A stretch of DNA of 64,000 bases from Hericium rajendrae (taxonomy: Eukaryota > Basidiomycota > Agaricomycetes > Russulales > Hericiaceae), in NCBI GenBank assembly GCA_033439255.1, contig CM065887.1, positions 1,860,001 through 1,924,000 of the forward strand, given 5' to 3'. Numbering within the stretch: the first letter of the stretch is position 1; each line of letters opens with the position of its first letter. A model generated the notes under the pieces. It ran no database searches. It worked only from the letters and a program-made list of their open reading frames with translations, and was not told the DNA's origin. This document shows positions 1-11,600 of the stretch, in pieces. The translations under genes and the position numbers were made by a program.

Positions 1-84
1 CCTCATTCCAGCTGGGTTTGACCAGCCCATAACTTACGGCCTTAGGCCACTTTTGTCTGGCCCGTAGGTTGTGGCCAAAGTCAC

Positions 85-480
85 TGTATTGTGTGCTGCC
101 AGCGCTTAGTGCCTGCCACTGATGTCCTGCCAATGTCCCACCCCATAAGTGCTGGAGTGGCCCAAGGGCAGGAGCTAAGCCCAGGGATGATGATAGCAGG
201 ATGCCGACTACATACAGGAGGCAGACTCTATCTAAGTGGGATGCTGACTAAGCCTCAGCATACTCCGAACCTCTGCATGCAGGGAGCCTCTGGCTCCCTA
301 GTCCAGCGCCCGCCTGCTGCCACTGCCACCACCAACAACGACAAGATCTCCCCCATCCCGTAGGCTACAGCGATGAATGTATATACTATCTGAAGTGCTT
401 TTGCATGCTGGTCACGAATATGAGCTTTGTTTCTCGCTCTGCATGCTCCATCATCATGCAAGTCACCTCCAACACTATTC
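85..480 (-). repeat. Left arm of long inverted repeat flanking the KDZ element
   Basis: Read in reverse complement, this stretch matches 19480-19735 over several blocks: the segment around the GCATGCTGGTCACGAATATG motif, the CAAGTCACCTCCAA end, and the block with GCGCTTAGTGCCTGCCACTG. The left copy has an extra piece of roughly 100 bases (about 185-300) that the right copy lacks. The two arms enclose the accessory genes and the KDZ transposase, so they are probably the terminal or subterminal inverted repeats of that element; its outer end may lie before the window. Short open frames inside are repeat sequence, not genes. Confidence 0.75.
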
Positions 481-1063
481 TCACTGTTTCCAATGATGAT
501 GGTGACAAGTCATGTTTTCGATAAGTCCCTTGCATGCATGTATATGTTTCTGTGATTGTGTCTCAGCATATATCATGGATAAGGGGTCCTTTTCATATTA
601 TGACCTCCTGATCATCCTATATCTTGAGATCACACCTGAGCACCTACCAATACTGCACAAGCCTTCTTACATGTTTCTGTTCAAATTCAGGTGCATAACC
701 ACCTTTCATAAAAAGGTATAGATGCCTCTCAAGCTTTGAGAAGTGAAGACAAAGGAATGTGCTAAGGAAATGTGGTTGGGTTGTTGAGGAAAATATAAGG
801 TATCCGTAGGTCCATGACCAAGTTGGCAATGAAAAAGAAAAGAGCAGAATGAGTGGGACAGGGGAGTGAGAGAATAGTTGTTAGATGAAACATATGAGAG
901 TGGAATGGGGAGGCTGCTAGACATGCACAGGCATGGGCACAGGCGGCAGGCATGAGGATCGGAGTGCATGGTAATAAGCTGAAGAACAGGACATACTTTG
1001 TCAGCACAGATCAATAATGAGGGTGAGTATATGCACCAGTCATGCCGACCTCTGTTGAGTTAC
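481..1063. other. No gene recognised
   Basis: AT-rich spacer between the inverted repeat and the accessory gene. Several short overlapping frames occur on the minus strand, but none shows a recognisable domain or a splice pattern joining it to the neighbour. Confidence 0.5.
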
Positions 1064-2192
1064 TTACTCATCATCATCCTCCTCTCCAGATGTTGAAACA
1101 ATGTCTGAGTCTGAGATGTATGCCTTGCTTTTTGGGCCCCTCTTCCACTTATGAGTGGGCTCTTCACTAATGCCCTTCTGAGATTGGCCCTTGTCCTTGT
1201 GCATTGCTCTCTGTTTAGTGTCACCATTGTCCTTAAATGCATGCTTGTGCTCCTTCCATTCATCATTGGGAAGGATCTTCCAGCGACAATCTCCATTGCA
1301 AAGGGCCCTCAGCAGGTGGCTGAGGCAGAAGCTTGAGTTGATCTCAGTGATTGAGCACATGTTCTCTTCGGGCCACCCAACGAGATGTACACCAGTGTCT
1401 ACGATGAGTTTCTCATAGTATACATACTGCATGTACTTTGGCCAGCAGGATTCAGAAATCCCTTTCTGCTCGAGGATGTTGTCTGAGAGAAGTGTCAGAT
1501 GTGTGTTCTTCTGATGGAAAGCCGGACACAATACTCACGAAGACCTTGATTGATCACCTCATGGACCTTTCCCTGAGAGTCTGTCTTGTTGTGATGCTCC
1601 ATGTCTTTGAGAGTTCCTGCAGATCAAGCATGATACAAATGTTGATCATGTGTCAATCATGTGTTATCCAACATCATATCTAACTGCAAGAGCTTACCTG
1701 CGAGACCAGAAATACAGAAGGTCTCTAACTTCAATGCAAGCTCATCGGGAGTTTGAGCAAACAGTGAGCCACATGCTTCGGCAACCTTGGGCAATGCAAT
1801 GACATGACTTTTGTAGGACTTTGAGACCTGGTCCTTCAAGAAGAAGACTCGATATTTGGCACTGGAGTGCTGACCGAGATTGATGAGCTGCATGCAGAGA
1901 AGAAGTCAATGTGGGTCCGTGTATGGCAGTATGTTGACAGCTTCTATTGATCAAGGAATGTACGTACCTTTGCTTCAAGCTTCATGAGTGTCTTGTTATA
2001 ATCCCTCACAATTACCTGTGGTGCTGCCATAGTCTGTGTTGCTTCCTTCTCACATCTGTCCTCCTCGAGCTCATGGATGAGAGCTTCTTTCTGTTTGTCA
2101 GGCATGTTGTGCCAATCGGACTGGGCAATGTCATGAGACATATTTGGCAACTTTCTCCTGCCTTCATTTCCACCATTGTCTGTCCCTGTCAT
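1064..2192 (-). CDS. Transposon accessory protein, multi-exon, function unknown
   Basis: Four minus-strand exons can be joined with consensus splice sites. The exon starting at ATG 2190-2192 carries an SDWHNMPDKQKEAL segment and ends at donor GTACGT near 1967. The exon at about 1891-1697 carries KYRVFFLKDQ and ends at donor GTAAGC. A short exon at about 1620-1540 ends at GTGAGT. The last exon has the GVHLVGWPEE segment, a cysteine/tryptophan patch (NGDCRWKIL), a basic stretch and an acidic EEDDDE tail. This layout matches, from memory, a family of uncharacterised agaricomycete proteins found beside transposases; I know no biochemical role. It lies downstream of, and on the same strand as, the KDZ transposase. 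The true N-terminus may lie further upstream. I saw no stop inside the exons, so it is less damaged than the transposase. Confidence 0.6.
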
Positions 2193-2664
2193 GTCCTGTC
2201 AGTATTTATGTGAGTGGAGATAAGGCATGCATACCGTGCTTTGCTGCATGATGCATCATGACATTGAACAGAGAAGGTGCACACTTCGCTATCAGAGTAC
2301 TAGCACCAGTGTAGACTTGTGATGCAATGTACTTTGTGTTCCTATAAATTGAATTGACTTAGTATATGTATGATACAATGGAAAGGAATATTTACTTGTC
2401 ATTGTCAGCAGCAATTTTCTCCATGGCTTCTATCACTAGGCTTCAACTGGTGATGACATCTTTTGCTAAAGTCTCCTTGTAGCTGGGCTTTTTGTGCTTT
2501 TTTTAAGTCAATATGAGGCAGAGGGGCAGACATTGCAAGGGAGGGGATGAGGGGAGAAACAACTGGTATCGCATGGGCCTCAAGATTTAATTCAGGGCAA
2601 ATAAACAACTACACGTGATGCAGCTGCAGCACTACATGACTAGTTACACAACACCATGCAGCTG
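2193..2664. other. No gene recognised
   Basis: Spacer or possible missing 5' exon region between the two accessory genes. A 67-codon minus-strand frame at 2405-2608 has no recognisable feature; it could be a diverged exon of the gene ending at 1064. Confidence 0.35.
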
Positions 2665-4057
2665 CTATACATTGTCAGAAGTGATAGATAAAAGATCCAT
2701 AATATCCTCCCAATCACCACCTTCTTTCTGCGAAGCTGCTTGCAAGACTCCGTGCAAATTGTCAGGCATATCGCGCTCAATCATTGCACAAAGCTGCCAT
2801 GCCAGCTCATCTGCCAAGCTGGCATTTTGAAACATGCCTACCCAATGTTGAGGCTCAAACTGTAATGCATCATGGATGCACCTACAGGACTCAAGACTGA
2901 TACCATGACTCGATAAAAGACTTGTAGCAGCAGCTGTAAACCCTAAGTGCTCAATATCACTCTGGCTGGGTGGGCTGGGCTCATATGGTGGAGGTGGAGA
3001 ATCAGAGGAGTGTGCAGTCATAGGAGACGTGCTGGAATGATGAGAGACCAAGGGGTTAGGAGCATCAAGTTGTGATGATTCAGTCCTTGCAGCTGAACCT
3101 ACAGAGCTAAAATAAACACGATATCCAAAGCTCAACAATGAACAATGTACTGGAGCTAACATTGGCAATGCTCGATAGGTTTGACGTGCTTCTAACTGTC
3201 TCCTGCCCTTGCTCAATGATTCCAGTATGGCTTGAGGTATGTGGTGAACTAAGAATCTGAACGACAACACCACCATGTCAGTAGAAGATGACATTAGAAT
3301 AATAATAAAAACTTACTGCGCACAAGGCCAATGGTGTGTCCAGGATGTGCTGTGGCAGATGAGGTCTTTGTGGTGTTGTACCTGCTTGTATGGATGCAAT
3401 ATCATCATCGGCAAATGGTTGGTCAGGTTCTAGGGATAATGATGGCATTTCTTCATGCATATGAGGGCACTGTGCATTGCTCATGTTAGTGGCTTCTGCG
3501 GCTGGCACTGAGGAAGATAAATAGATAATCAGACTAATGTTTCAAAAGAACATGCAAAATATACCTTGTTGTGACTGCAGAATGTTAGCTCGAACATCTG
3601 GTGAGCCTGTGCCATCAGCGAGTGGTGTACCGGCAGCAGGACCAAAGCCAAAGTTTGGGATAGATGACTGAGAGTGCTGAAGCTTGAGTGGTGGAGGAAG
3701 GAATGCTGGTATCAATGGGATGAGGATGTGAGGGGCCATAGTGAGCCCTGGTTTAATGATGCAATGGGTCATTGGAGAGAGGAGATAACCCCTCCCTGGA
3801 TCCACTGTATATCACCTCTGAGGGAATCCATAGACATGAGGAGTTGCCAGTTCATCTTGAACAATCTTCATGATACATTCAGTTGCATGTCGAAGAGCTG
3901 GATATTGATAGAACTGGCATGAAAGTATTGGCTCAATTTTGATATGGCAGGGATCAAATGGTTGCAACTCATCCCATTCCAGAGAGATTGCAAAAGCAAT
4001 TACCATGCCATCTGAAAGGTGGTCCATGGAAGCTACCTGTAGAGTAGAAATCAGCAA
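2665..4057 (-). CDS. Second transposon-associated protein, multi-exon, unknown
   Basis: A chain of minus-strand open segments with plausible splice sites. The segment 4057-3812 comes first. The 3805-3542 segment ends in a CAACAAG/GTATAT donor and joins in frame, after a TTCCTCAG acceptor, to the segment that begins VPAAEATN. That segment ends at GCA/GTAAGT near 3313. A final 209-codon segment ends at 2665. The last segment has a Pro/Ser-rich linker (SDSPPPPYEPSPPSQSD) followed by a probably helical C-terminal region with QHWVGMF and ELAWQLCAMIE. I do not recognise the family. The phase of the last junction is not settled by eye, so this could be two genes. Its position inside the inverted-repeat-bounded unit suggests KDZ element cargo. 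Confidence 0.45.
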
Positions 4058-4849
4058 AATGTAGTGTCAGATATTGAAAAGGGGGGCAAGCAGACAAAGA
4101 CCTACCAAATCTCTGATATTGCAGATGGATTCATGGAAAACAAGCCATCAATCATGAGCCTTCAAGCAGAAATGATGATGCAGCTCATTGTTAAGCTGTA
4201 TATCTTTGTCCTTGTGGATGCAATGTCCTGATGCTGAGGAGTCAGCAATGTGTTGTTTACATATTCCGAGATGGCACGAGGACTATACAAAGCCCTATTG
4301 AAGGTTGAGCGAGAACCAGGAGATGCTTGCATAGCAGATATGATTGAGGAGAAACTATGTGAGACAGACTGTGGAATAAGAGAGAATGAGCATTGAATGT
4401 TGACTGTTGACAGGCTGATTGCATGATCCTAGCTCGATCAACAGTTAAGCACTGTACATAGTCTGGCTGCCGCAGCACACTCAAAATGCTATACAATCTT
4501 CAGACACTGTACATGATTATTGCATACTACTCCCTCAATAAAATTTGTATTTCTACAGTAACTGCATATAAAATTTGGCATCTATCAATGGCACGATATG
4601 ACAGGTTAATTTTATTGGAACGTGCTGTTGAATCTGCAAAACTTGTATTTAAAGCATCGTACATACAGAAATGCAGCAAGTAAGTGCATACTGTCATACT
4701 TCTGCTTATCTCTCGTATCCATTACACCTCTCTCCTGCTTGCAAAAAAGCACAGATATTAATGAGTACATGATGGCATTGGTCCAGGTTCTAACTATGTA
4801 AGAGACTCAAAGGTGAAGTGTCAACAACATGGATAATGGGATGCCTTAT
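4058..4849. other. AT-rich spacer, no supported gene
   Basis: Only short frames on both strands without domains. The region separates the second accessory gene from the C-terminal end of the KDZ transposase remnant. Confidence 0.4.
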
Positions 4850-5219
4850 TTACTGCATGGTACCTCATCCTCTTCTGTGTGATTCTCATCCTCTATCATC
4901 AGACCCTTTATGAACTCCCCCAAGCAGTATAACATATCCTACATGCCATTGTTTAGCTCCACCAGCTCTTGATCAACCTCAAAGGACAAGATTTCTTGAA
5001 TGTCATCTTGTACATCTGGCAGCAGGTCTTGTTCCATTGCGATAGCATCCTGCAGTACTGTTTGATCCTCTGAAGCTTGTCTACCTACTCACCTACCATG
5101 TTCTTGAGTACCCTCATAGCCATCTAGAGACCAGATGTCATTGATGCATTGGCGATGCAAGATGTTGACGTGATGTCATGTTTTGCAACAAGTGCAGATC
5201 TCTGACACCAAGATGGTAG
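4850..5219 (-). pseudogene. KDZ transposase, C-terminal piece downstream of copy A
   Basis: The minus strand here reads an HRQCINDIWSLDGYEGTQ segment, the kind of sequence that closes the helical region of mushroom KDZ (Kyakuja-Dileera-Zisupton) transposases. An acidic tail with repeated Asp/Glu/Leu follows (EQDLLPDVQDDIQEILSFEV). A stop lies inside the HVNI region. The piece follows directly on the part at 8008-8866 once copy A is removed, and both are on the same strand. It is degenerate and cannot make protein. Confidence 0.75.
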
Positions 5220-6133
5220 CATCTGAGAAATTTACTACTAGTATATAACACTATGTAGGCTATATAGCTGTCCTAGGTCCATAGCTGTTCTCTTTTCTAC
5301 ATAGCAGTCTCATAGCAGTCAAGTAATCTATGCATAGCTATTATAGCTTGCTATAGCTACCATAGCATAGAGTATAAACTATCATAGCTATCATAGCTGC
5401 TATAGCATAGGGTGTAAGATATCATAGCTATTATAGTATAAGATGACTATAGAAGCTATGTTAACTATATATTATATCTCTATTATTATATGATGTCTAG
5501 CTAGTAAGATTTCTTTCTACTCTATATCACTTCTGTTAAATATGTTGTTCTACTCAATTAACATTTAAATCAAAATTATTATCATCTTAATAACCTTATA
5601 TATATATCTTAGTCACAAATATTGAAAGTTTAAAAAGCATGATAATCTTATATAATTTTATCAAGAAATATTTCTAAAACAACAAAGATTATTACATATA
5701 TACAAAAGATAACAAACTAACAATAATTACAAAAAGTGAAAATGTAAAAAAAAAGAATACATTAGTATTAGAAGATAACAAAGATAACACATAACAACTT
5801 ACCAAACTAAAAAAAAAGGCGAAAACTAGCCAAGACAGTCTGAAAACATTAGTGTAAGGCATAATACAGCTTATCTAGTATAACTACAATAGTACTATAA
5901 TAAGTATGAATATATTAGCATAAGTTATAAGACAACAAGAACAAAAGCTTACCTTAAACAATAGAAAGAACAATGAACAATGACAAAAAGTTATCAAACA
6001 ATGATGAGGAGTGAGCAAACGGCAACAATGAGCGAGTAAATAATGGCAAGCAAGCAAGCGACGACGACAAAGGTGTCGACGTGGCAAGGGATGGTGGGGG
6101 TTAAAGAGCAAGAGGTAAAGTGCATCATGCAAG

Positions 6134-6167
6134 CCTTATATAGGATTCTCGGACGAAGCCGAGAATC
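6134..6167. promoter_or_regulatory. TATA core promoter and adjoining hairpin, copy A
   Basis: CCTTATATAGG reads as TATATAAG on the minus strand, a full TATA consensus, and as TTATATAG on the plus strand, so it may work both ways. It is preceded by GCATCATGCAAG, a word kept at the same place in copies B and C and, altered, in D and E. On its plus side, GATTCTCGG and CCGAGAATC form a 9-bp stem around ACGAAG. In copy D the equivalent stem has a different but still paired sequence. Confidence 0.6.
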
Positions 6168-6523
6168 GTGGCTGCTGGACACTGCCGAATGCCACGTCAG
6201 AGGCTAAGTATTAGATTTGGCTAACTTATACCCTACTACCTAGTAATATACTGTACTCTCATTACCAAGATAGCTCATGTATTCTACTGAGGTGCACAAT
6301 ATATAATTCGTGTTCTTTTTTCATATTTTTAGCTGTTTTATTTGATTTGTTGTGTCTCTTTGCACATTTGGTAGCTGAAGCCCTGAGTTAACACGTCGAG
6401 ACTTGCTACTTGTCACCACTCTCCCTTCTCCTCCTCCGTGTTACCTCCCTCCCTCCCTTTTTCACCCTCTTTCGAGCATCAACATGGTTGGAGTGAGCTT
6501 ATTTAGTAAGCAGAGGGCCGTTG

Positions 6524-6567
6524 GTGAGTAAATAAAGTATTCTTATCAGTTCCTTGTACTAATACAG
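6524..6567 (+). other. Conserved mini-intron, copy A
   Basis: GTGAGTAA donor, TACTAAT branch site and ACAG acceptor, 44 nt long. Introns at the same place occur in copy B (15591-15638), C (41857-41900), D (43480-43524) and E (45644-45689), all 44-48 nt. In this copy the last G of the acceptor is the first base of stem-loop 1. Confidence 0.65.
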
Positions 6568-6594
6568 AGTGTCGCTTGAGAACGAGTGACACTC
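6567..6594 (+). ncRNA. Stem-loop 1, copy A
   Basis: GAGTGTCGCT pairs with AGTGACACTC (10 bp including one G-U) around an 8-nt loop. An alternative hairpin, GAACGAGT/ACTCGTTC, overlaps the right arm, so two exclusive folds are possible. It abuts the mini-intron acceptor. Whether it acts as RNA or as a DNA structure is unknown. Confidence 0.5.
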
Positions 6595-6906
6595 GTTCTT
6601 TTGACACTCACACGTCTCCCTCCCATCTCCTATCTTGCCTTCAACTGCCCCCCTCTGCGCTCGCTACAGTGCCACTGCCGCCCTCTGCTGCCCGCGCATG
6701 CAACATCAATACCCCGCTTGCAACTACCACGTCACCCGCATCCTGACCTGCCCCTCTTTTGTGCGTACAGCCATGAACGATGCAGGCACAGCCACAAACA
6801 ACACAGGTATGGCCACAGACCTTGCGCGGACGTCGTTCTGCACCATCTGTGTTCTGTCAATGATATGCGCGTACTCGCCATGTCACTACCCACCATGCGC
6901 TGCAGA

Positions 6907-6936
6907 GTCCCGTTGCCATGGCAATGAGACTCGGGA
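6907..6936 (+). ncRNA. Stem-loop 2, copy A
   Basis: GTTGCC and GGCAAT pair around a central AT, with outer bases GTCCC and GGGAC also complementary but offset. Equivalent structures lie in B (15768-15791), C (48029-48052) and F (57151-57184), with a weaker one in E (46139-46158). Confidence 0.4.
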
Positions 6937-8007
6937 CATCTCGCCACACCTCAAACCCCATGTCTCGTGCAATGCCCTCTCACCTCAAATATGTGCACAC
7001 AACACCCCGAACAAGCATACAATGCCCCGACACACATGTTCAACACCCAGGTGCACCACACCCCGACGCCTCACATGCAGGCCCATGTGCGACCACTGCA
7101 CCTCATGCGCAGGCTTGCCACGTCGGGCCCACAACAGCCCAATGATGCCTCCTCGTGTGCCTCACGCCTCCGATGTGCAGGCCTGCAGCAGCACACATGG
7201 CCTCTGCACCTCGTCCTGACCTCCTGCACCTCTGCACGGGCCCTTTGCCTCGTGCACCCCTGCTACACCTCACGCATATCCCCAACACATCGTGCATGGG
7301 CCCGACGTCTGGTGCTGCCTCCTAGACACCGCCTGCACCTCAAGCACATTCACTGCAGCCTGGACATGCCTCCTGTGCACATTGCTTGCACCTTACACAC
7401 TGGCCTGCTGCCCCTTGCGCATGGCCCCTTGCCTTGCGCATTCTCTCGCCCTTTGCGCATGGGCCCACCGCGGCCCAGTGCCCCACGCATGAGCCTGCGA
7501 CTGCCCGACAGCTTGCGCATGGGCCCCTCCATCCCTGTGTCTTTCACATGCAGTTCCGCTATGTCATGCAGGCTCGCTGCACCTCATGTGTGCATGTTTT
7601 GTCATGCTCCACCAGTGGCACATGGTCCTACCTGCAGACTACATGTAATTAGGCACCTCCATTATAAGTACTTGTAGTATATTTGATTGTGATAGTAATG
7701 TCATTGAATATGATTAATTTTGACTTATAATTTTTTGTACCTAGTTGACTTGACATAGTACTAGTAGTACTTATAGTAGTCATAGCTCACCTAACTAAGT
7801 ATGATAGTGTATGATAGAGCTATATAATTTAAACTGTTGGCTATGAAAGCTATAATAATACTATATGACTGACACTATTAGCTATGGAAGCTATGAAAGC
7901 TCTCATAGCTCTACATAGCTGGATAAGCAAACTACATAGCTCTGATAGCTCAGTCATAGCACCTATAATATAACCTGCAGCTATATAAAATTTAGTTTTC
8001 TCAGATG

Positions 8008-8866
8008 TATCGCCAACACTATCCTCACTTCTGACTTCAACGCATTGTGCTACTTGCTCAAACAATGACTCGTCATCATCCAAGGATATATATGGTCTCT
8101 TAATCTTGACATGGAGACGTTGAAGTTCTTCTCAGGCACGCTTCACTTTGAAGTAGTGGCTTGTGAGCTCACGGTTGGATTGGATTGTCCAAGGACATGT
8201 CGTGATGTCTGTACGAGAGTATGAATGCTGAAGGATGTCGAATTCAGAAATGAATGTATAGTTGACAATATCTTTCCATTCGAGAATAGGTGCTGGGGGC
8301 TGCAGTTGTTGTGCGAGCATGTTGTACCATTTGAGCACATTATAGATCACTGTGCTGCATTTCTTAAGAGCCTTCCATATCAAAGTCCACATTTTATACC
8401 CTGAGTTGCACAAAAAGTCAACAAGTTATATAGAAGTTACAAGAAACTCACTTTACCCATGCCTGTGATGTTAGCTTTTGAGAGTTTGAATAGCCTCTGT
8501 ACGACTAGTTGCTCCACCCGGTCAAGAGCTTGATGAAACTCACGGCGTCGAATATATTGCAAGGTATCTTGATACTCCCTGTCACTGGGAGTCCACGGCC
8601 TAGAGATCTCGAGCTGCCCTTCAAGGTGCCTGACTGCTCGGATAGTAATGAGCAGCTCCTCCATTGTGGCACTGTGTTGAGCCTCAATGCAATGTGTGGC
8701 ACTTGCATCCGAGGAGTATAACACATTGCTTGATGCATTGATGAATGTACCACTGAGTTTGTTCAATTTCTCGCTACATTGGCAGTGAGCATGCATCTTA
8801 TCGTCACGGCTGATCACATACCTTGCCTTGGCTTGTGCCTCGAGCGCTTGCACATATGAGTATGTT
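8008..8866 (-). pseudogene. KDZ transposase, helical C-terminal region
   Basis: Minus-strand frames carry the long helical segment of KDZ transposases: a region with EEQHSATMEELL-like helices, SRPWTPSDREYQDTLQYIR, REFHQALDRVEQLVVQRLFKLSKAN, then (after a short gap or intron) SGYKMWTLIWKALKK, WKDIVNYTFISEFDIL and the YFKVKRA segment. The order and spacing match this part of KDZ proteins as I know them. A TGA interrupts directly after YFKVKRA where the family has a charged residue. Upstream the protein is cut by the foldback element at 8866; downstream it is cut by copy A at 8007. Confidence 0.85.
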
Positions 8867-8929
8867 CAGTCACTTAGTGCATTGAGGGAATGCCAGGCGA
8901 GCTTGACAAAGTGCCATTGTTGATTGGCC

Positions 8930-9700
8930 ATCCTGCACTGGCCCGTCCATCACAATGTAGCAGTCATTCAATGACAGGCCTGCCCTTCCTATGTACCAAT
9001 GGGTCATTGTCCGGCCTCTAGTCATTTAATCTGTAGTGTCCATTCATCATTGACCGGCCTGTCCTCTGATGTCCATTGGATCATTGGCTGGCCCACTTGA
9101 TCCCACGGGATATCAGTTGCTTGGCCCGTCCTCTACCGTCCATTGGGTCATTGGCTGGCCTATCCCCTTATAATGTCTACTGGTCATTCATCATTGACAG
9201 GCCCATTCTCTGATGTCCAATGGGTCATTGGCTGGCCCTCTCGATCCTGTGAAATGTCAATTGCTCGGCCGGTTCTCTACCATCCATTGGGTCATTGATG
9301 GGCCTATCCCCTTATAATGTCTACTGGTCATTCATCATTGATGGGCCCATCCTCTGATGTCCCATGGGTCATTGGCTGGCCTGCTCAATCTCACAGGTTG
9401 TCAATTGCTTGGCCGATCCTCTACCATTCATTGGATCATTGACAGGCCTGTCCTCTTACAATTTCTACTGGTCATTGGGTCATTGGCTGGCCCATCCTCT
9501 TACAATACCACTGCATATTCATCATTGACTGGCTCGTCCTCTGACATCCAATGGGTTATTGGCTGGCCTGTCCTTTAACAATGTCTACTGTACATTCATC
9601 ATTGACGGGCCCGTTCTCCACTGTCTAATGGGTCATTGGCTGGTCCACTTGATCCTACAGGTTGTCAATTGCTCAGCCCATCCTCTACTGTCCAATGAGA
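8930..9700 (+). repeat. Outer tandem array, left arm of FB1
   Basis: About ten units of roughly 60-75 bases, each with a version of GGGTCATTGGCTGGCC plus CATTCATCATTGAC and TCCTCTGATGTCC words. The units differ by point changes and shuffled order. The complementary array in the right arm is split by a hAT-type insertion. Confidence 0.8.
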
Positions 9701-9737
9701 TGTTATTAGATCTCATGGAATCCTGTCAGACTCTATC

Positions 9738-10560
9738 TTAGACATTTTCAGATCCCATGTGATCCCACAGGATTCTGTTTTAGACATTTTCAGATCCTAT
9801 GAGATCCTGTAGGATTCTATCTTAGACATTTTTGAATCCCACGAAATTCCACAGGATTCTGTTTTAGACATTTTTGGATCCCATGGAATCCTGCAAGATT
9901 CTGTTTTAGACATTTTTGGAAATCCCATGGGATTCTCTTTTGGACATTTTTGGATCCCATGGGATCCCATGGGATTTTGTTTTAGACATTTTCAGGAATC
10001 CTGTGGGATTCTGTTTTAGACATTTTCTGACTGCATGAAATCTTGTGGGATTCGATTTTAGACATTTTCAGAGATCCTGCGGGATTCTGTCTTAGTAGAC
10101 ATTTTCTAACCACATGAAATCCCATGGAATTTTGTTTTAGACATTTTCGGAAGATCCTGCAGGATTCAGTTTTAGACATTTTCGGAAGATCCTGCGGGAT
10201 TCTCTTTTGGACATTTTTGGATCCCATGAGATTTTGTTTTAGACATTTTTAGAGATCCTGCAGGAATTTGTCTTAGACATTTTTTGACTGCATGAAATCC
10301 CGTGAGATTCAGTTTTAGACATTTTCAGAGATCCTGCGGGATTCTGTCTTAGTAGACATTTTCTAACCACATAAAATCCTACGGGATTTTGTTTTAGACA
10401 TTTTTAGGGATTCCACAAGATTCTGTCTTAGACATTTTCTGACTGCATAAAATCCCGCGGAATTCAGTTTTAGACATTTTCGGAGATCCCATGGGATTCT
10501 GTCTTAGTAGACATTTTCTAACCACATGAAATCCCACGGAATTCTGTTTTAGACATTTTC
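9738..10560 (+). repeat. Inner tandem array, left arm of FB1
   Basis: About twenty units of roughly 35-50 bases centred on TTTTAGACATTTT and GGGATTCTG, with ATCCCATGGGATCC-like palindromic words between. The complementary array runs 11640-12400. Every unit pairs with a partner in the other arm, so single strands would form a long stem. Confidence 0.8.
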
Positions 10561-10619
10561 AGACTACATAAAATCCTGCAAGATTATGTTTTAGATGTTT
10601 TCAGATTCATAGGATCTTG

Positions 10620-11600
10620 TAGGACTCTATGTTAGATATTTTTTGTATTTTATAAAATTTTGTCTTAGATGGTTTTGGATTTCATGAGATCAAGTCTTGT
10701 AGGATTTTGTCTTAGATACTTTTGAAATTTATAAGGTTTCACCTGAGTTACCATGATATTTTGCAAAATGCTGATTTAGTGTCATCTCATGAGATCCAAT
10801 GGTAATTTATCAATTTGGCAATTATCCAAGAATCTCAAGCTATGCTCAGATCTGACATCCAAATTGTTCTATAAGCAATTATATCAAGTTTAGTACTTAA
10901 CTATACAATATATCTATATACATTTGCTTCATTTTGTGAGCTGAATTCAAATATAACACTTTTTTACTTAAATTAACTGCCAAATATGAAAATGTGTGCT
11001 TAAACAACTATATGCACTCTTTAATAGATGATTTTTTAAAATCAATTTGAATATAACATGCATTAAGTTATATAAGGACTGGTTGAGGTCATGATACAAA
11101 TATTATACTTAAAAATTGTACAAATCAGTATATTGCAGTTTTTTATAGTTCAGTTGGAGAATATGTTTAGCAATATATTGGATTAGATGCAGATTTTTCA
11201 CGACCTTTCATATAGTAACATTTTTATATCAATTGGATCAGAACTAACTGAGATATTTACAAATTTTTGTTTTATATAAAGCATTTTATCCAGTATTTTG
11301 CAGTTTGCAAGTGAGCCAGGACAGCTATGACAGTCAGACCACTTGTTTACCACTCAGATGACATTGTACTACACTTCAAGACACATATCACTATTTTTAC
11401 ATATCACTTGTTACTTTGCTATTCTGGTATCTCAGATTGAATTTCTAGATAAATATATCTGAGATAGGCAAAGATGACCATTTTTCTGACTCACTGACAA
11501 TGGTCTGATTTGCATAAGTTAGACTACTTTCAGATGAGTCAGACCACTGTCAATGAGTCAGAAAAATGACCATGTTTGCTAATGTGAGAAGCAAAAGTCT
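10620..11600. other. AT-rich core (loop) of FB1, no gene
   Basis: No reading frame with a recognisable domain. It contains one separate palindrome (11475-11573). Confidence 0.6.
11475..11573. repeat. Palindrome in the FB1 core
   Basis: An arm beginning TGACCATTTTTCTGACTCA (about 34 bases) is repeated in inverted orientation with about four mismatches, separated by 20-30 bases. It is unrelated in sequence to the outer arms. Confidence 0.7.

Larger units (their letters stand above)
5220..8007 (+). mobile_element. CATCTG-family element, copy A
   Basis: The left end is CATCTGAGAAATTT and the right end is AAATTTAGTTTTCTCAGATG, so the termini are inverted. Both ends are followed inward by blocks rich in TAGCTAT/ATAGCT words (5240-5460 and 7800-7990). 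Inside, in order: a minus-strand micro-exon (5803-5825), a TATA box (6134-6144), a hairpin (6144-6167), a mini-intron (6524-6567), stem-loop 1 (6567-6594), a GC-rich body (6640-7640) with stem-loop 2 (6907-6936), and an AT-rich tail. No transposase or other recognisable protein is present. It sits in the KDZ transposase pseudogene, whose C-terminal sequence continues on the other side. Flanking bases do not give an exact target duplication (AG versus TA), perhaps through decay. Confidence 0.85.

Noticed and set aside
5994-6182. Small hydrophobic protein on the minus strand of copy A (also 42787-43140 in D)
   Set aside because: They share only the promoter-proximal leader sequence; reading frames diverge between copies and no common protein emerges.
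8930-9700. Possible CRISPR array in the regular repeats of FB1
   Set aside because: Units are degenerate, spacers are themselves repeats, there are no cas genes, and the setting is eukaryotic.
9357-9741. Short proteins repeated in both arms of FB1
   Set aside because: They are translations of tandem repeats; identity between arms reflects the inverted repeat, not a duplicated gene.
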